Positions 63,708 to 64,000 of a stretch of 64,000 bases of DNA are shown piece after piece. The notes under the pieces were generated by a model that saw only the letters and a program-made list of their open reading frames with translations, was not told the origin of the DNA and searched no databases. How positions within the stretch are numbered: position 1 is the stretch's first letter; every line of letters begins with the position of its first letter. The position numbers and the translations under genes are program-made. The DNA is from Candidatus Endolissoclinum faulkneri L5 (GTDB lineage: Bacteria; Pseudomonadota; Alphaproteobacteria; Thalassobaculales; Thalassobaculaceae), in NCBI RefSeq assembly GCF_000510265.1, contig NZ_CP006745.1:703654-767653 (forward strand), read 5' to 3'.

Positions 63708-64000
63708 TTTAGTTAGTTGAATCAAAAATAATAAACTGTTATTGAATACACACCAAATCTTATTCTTATCGATAATTTACTTTCCCAATATAATCTAGAA
63801 AAATTATCCTAGTTCAAAAAAAACTATTAATAAATTGCCAATGCTTAAGTAATTCGATTATTAATTGATTATAATGGTTATTTTAATAAAAATACCATAT
63901 TAAATATTTTTTATTCTATGCTTTGAAATAGTCGCATACAAAATTTAGTAGTATAATCTACCATATCTCGATTGATTCTTATTACATTCACAAAACTACC
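63708..64000. other. AT-rich window end
   Basis: I see nothing recognisable in the last 293 bases. Confidence 0.5.

Overview
The window looks like part of a reduced, AT-rich alphaproteobacterial genome, most likely Rhodospirillales. The evidence is a circularly permuted two-piece tmRNA, an alphaproteobacterial-type SspB, a 41-residue L36, and the remains of the order ubiB-ubiE-mutM-rpsT-dnaA-dnaN-gyrB. By my own sum of the genes called, only about 53% of the window codes for protein. The spacers are long (0.6-2.6 kb) and very AT-rich. Most genes are intact housekeeping genes, and I see no insertion sequences, prophage, CRISPR array, rRNA or tRNA. This pattern fits an obligate symbiont with many erased genes, something like 'Candidatus Endolissoclinum faulkneri'. 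That name is inference; a 16S or whole-genome comparison would decide it.

Layout. 1-11.4 kb: argC, an SDR dehydrogenase, mlaC and mlaA, rpmJ (too short for most ORF callers), a fragment of a decayed TAXI receptor gene, and a ferric-iron binding protein, separated by large empty spacers. 11.4-16.7 kb: a block of nested tandem duplications, then a TAXI-TRAP transporter operon (receptor, fused permease, UspA). 17.9-24 kb: sspB and the tmRNA gene (tag and tag-reading adaptor side by side), folA with no ordinary start codon, mrp, and hflK-hflC joined by a G10 tract. 25-31.3 kb: cysQ, a carboxylesterase, ubiE-ubiB and mutM. 32.2-40.2 kb: rpsT, dnaA, dnaN and gyrB, with an empty 1.1 kb where recF usually sits. 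41.6-51.7 kb: tsaD, glnA, parE, plsC and apaG, each alone. 53.7-57.5 kb: a livG-livF-livH-livM operon without its receptor gene. 59-62.8 kb: ccoQ and ccoI of the cbb3 oxidase system without ccoN, ccoO or ccoP. 63.6 kb: a small unidentified ORF.

Functional themes are replication and topology (DnaA, DnaN, GyrB, ParE), protein quality control (tmRNA, SspB, HflKC), envelope lipid handling (MlaA, MlaC, PlsC), ubiquinone synthesis (UbiB, UbiE), nitrogen and arginine metabolism (GlnA, ArgC) and uptake of organic acids, branched-chain amino acids or amides, and iron. Non-coding DNA carries two repeat signatures: exact two-copy tandem duplications of about 17-30 nt, and long perfect inverted repeats with unrelated sequences. 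I did not find a convincing new multi-gene system. The most useful leads are the TAXI gene remnant, the folA start, the hflK/hflC poly-G tract, the tmRNA-sspB pair and the inverted repeats around mutM-rpsT-dnaA.
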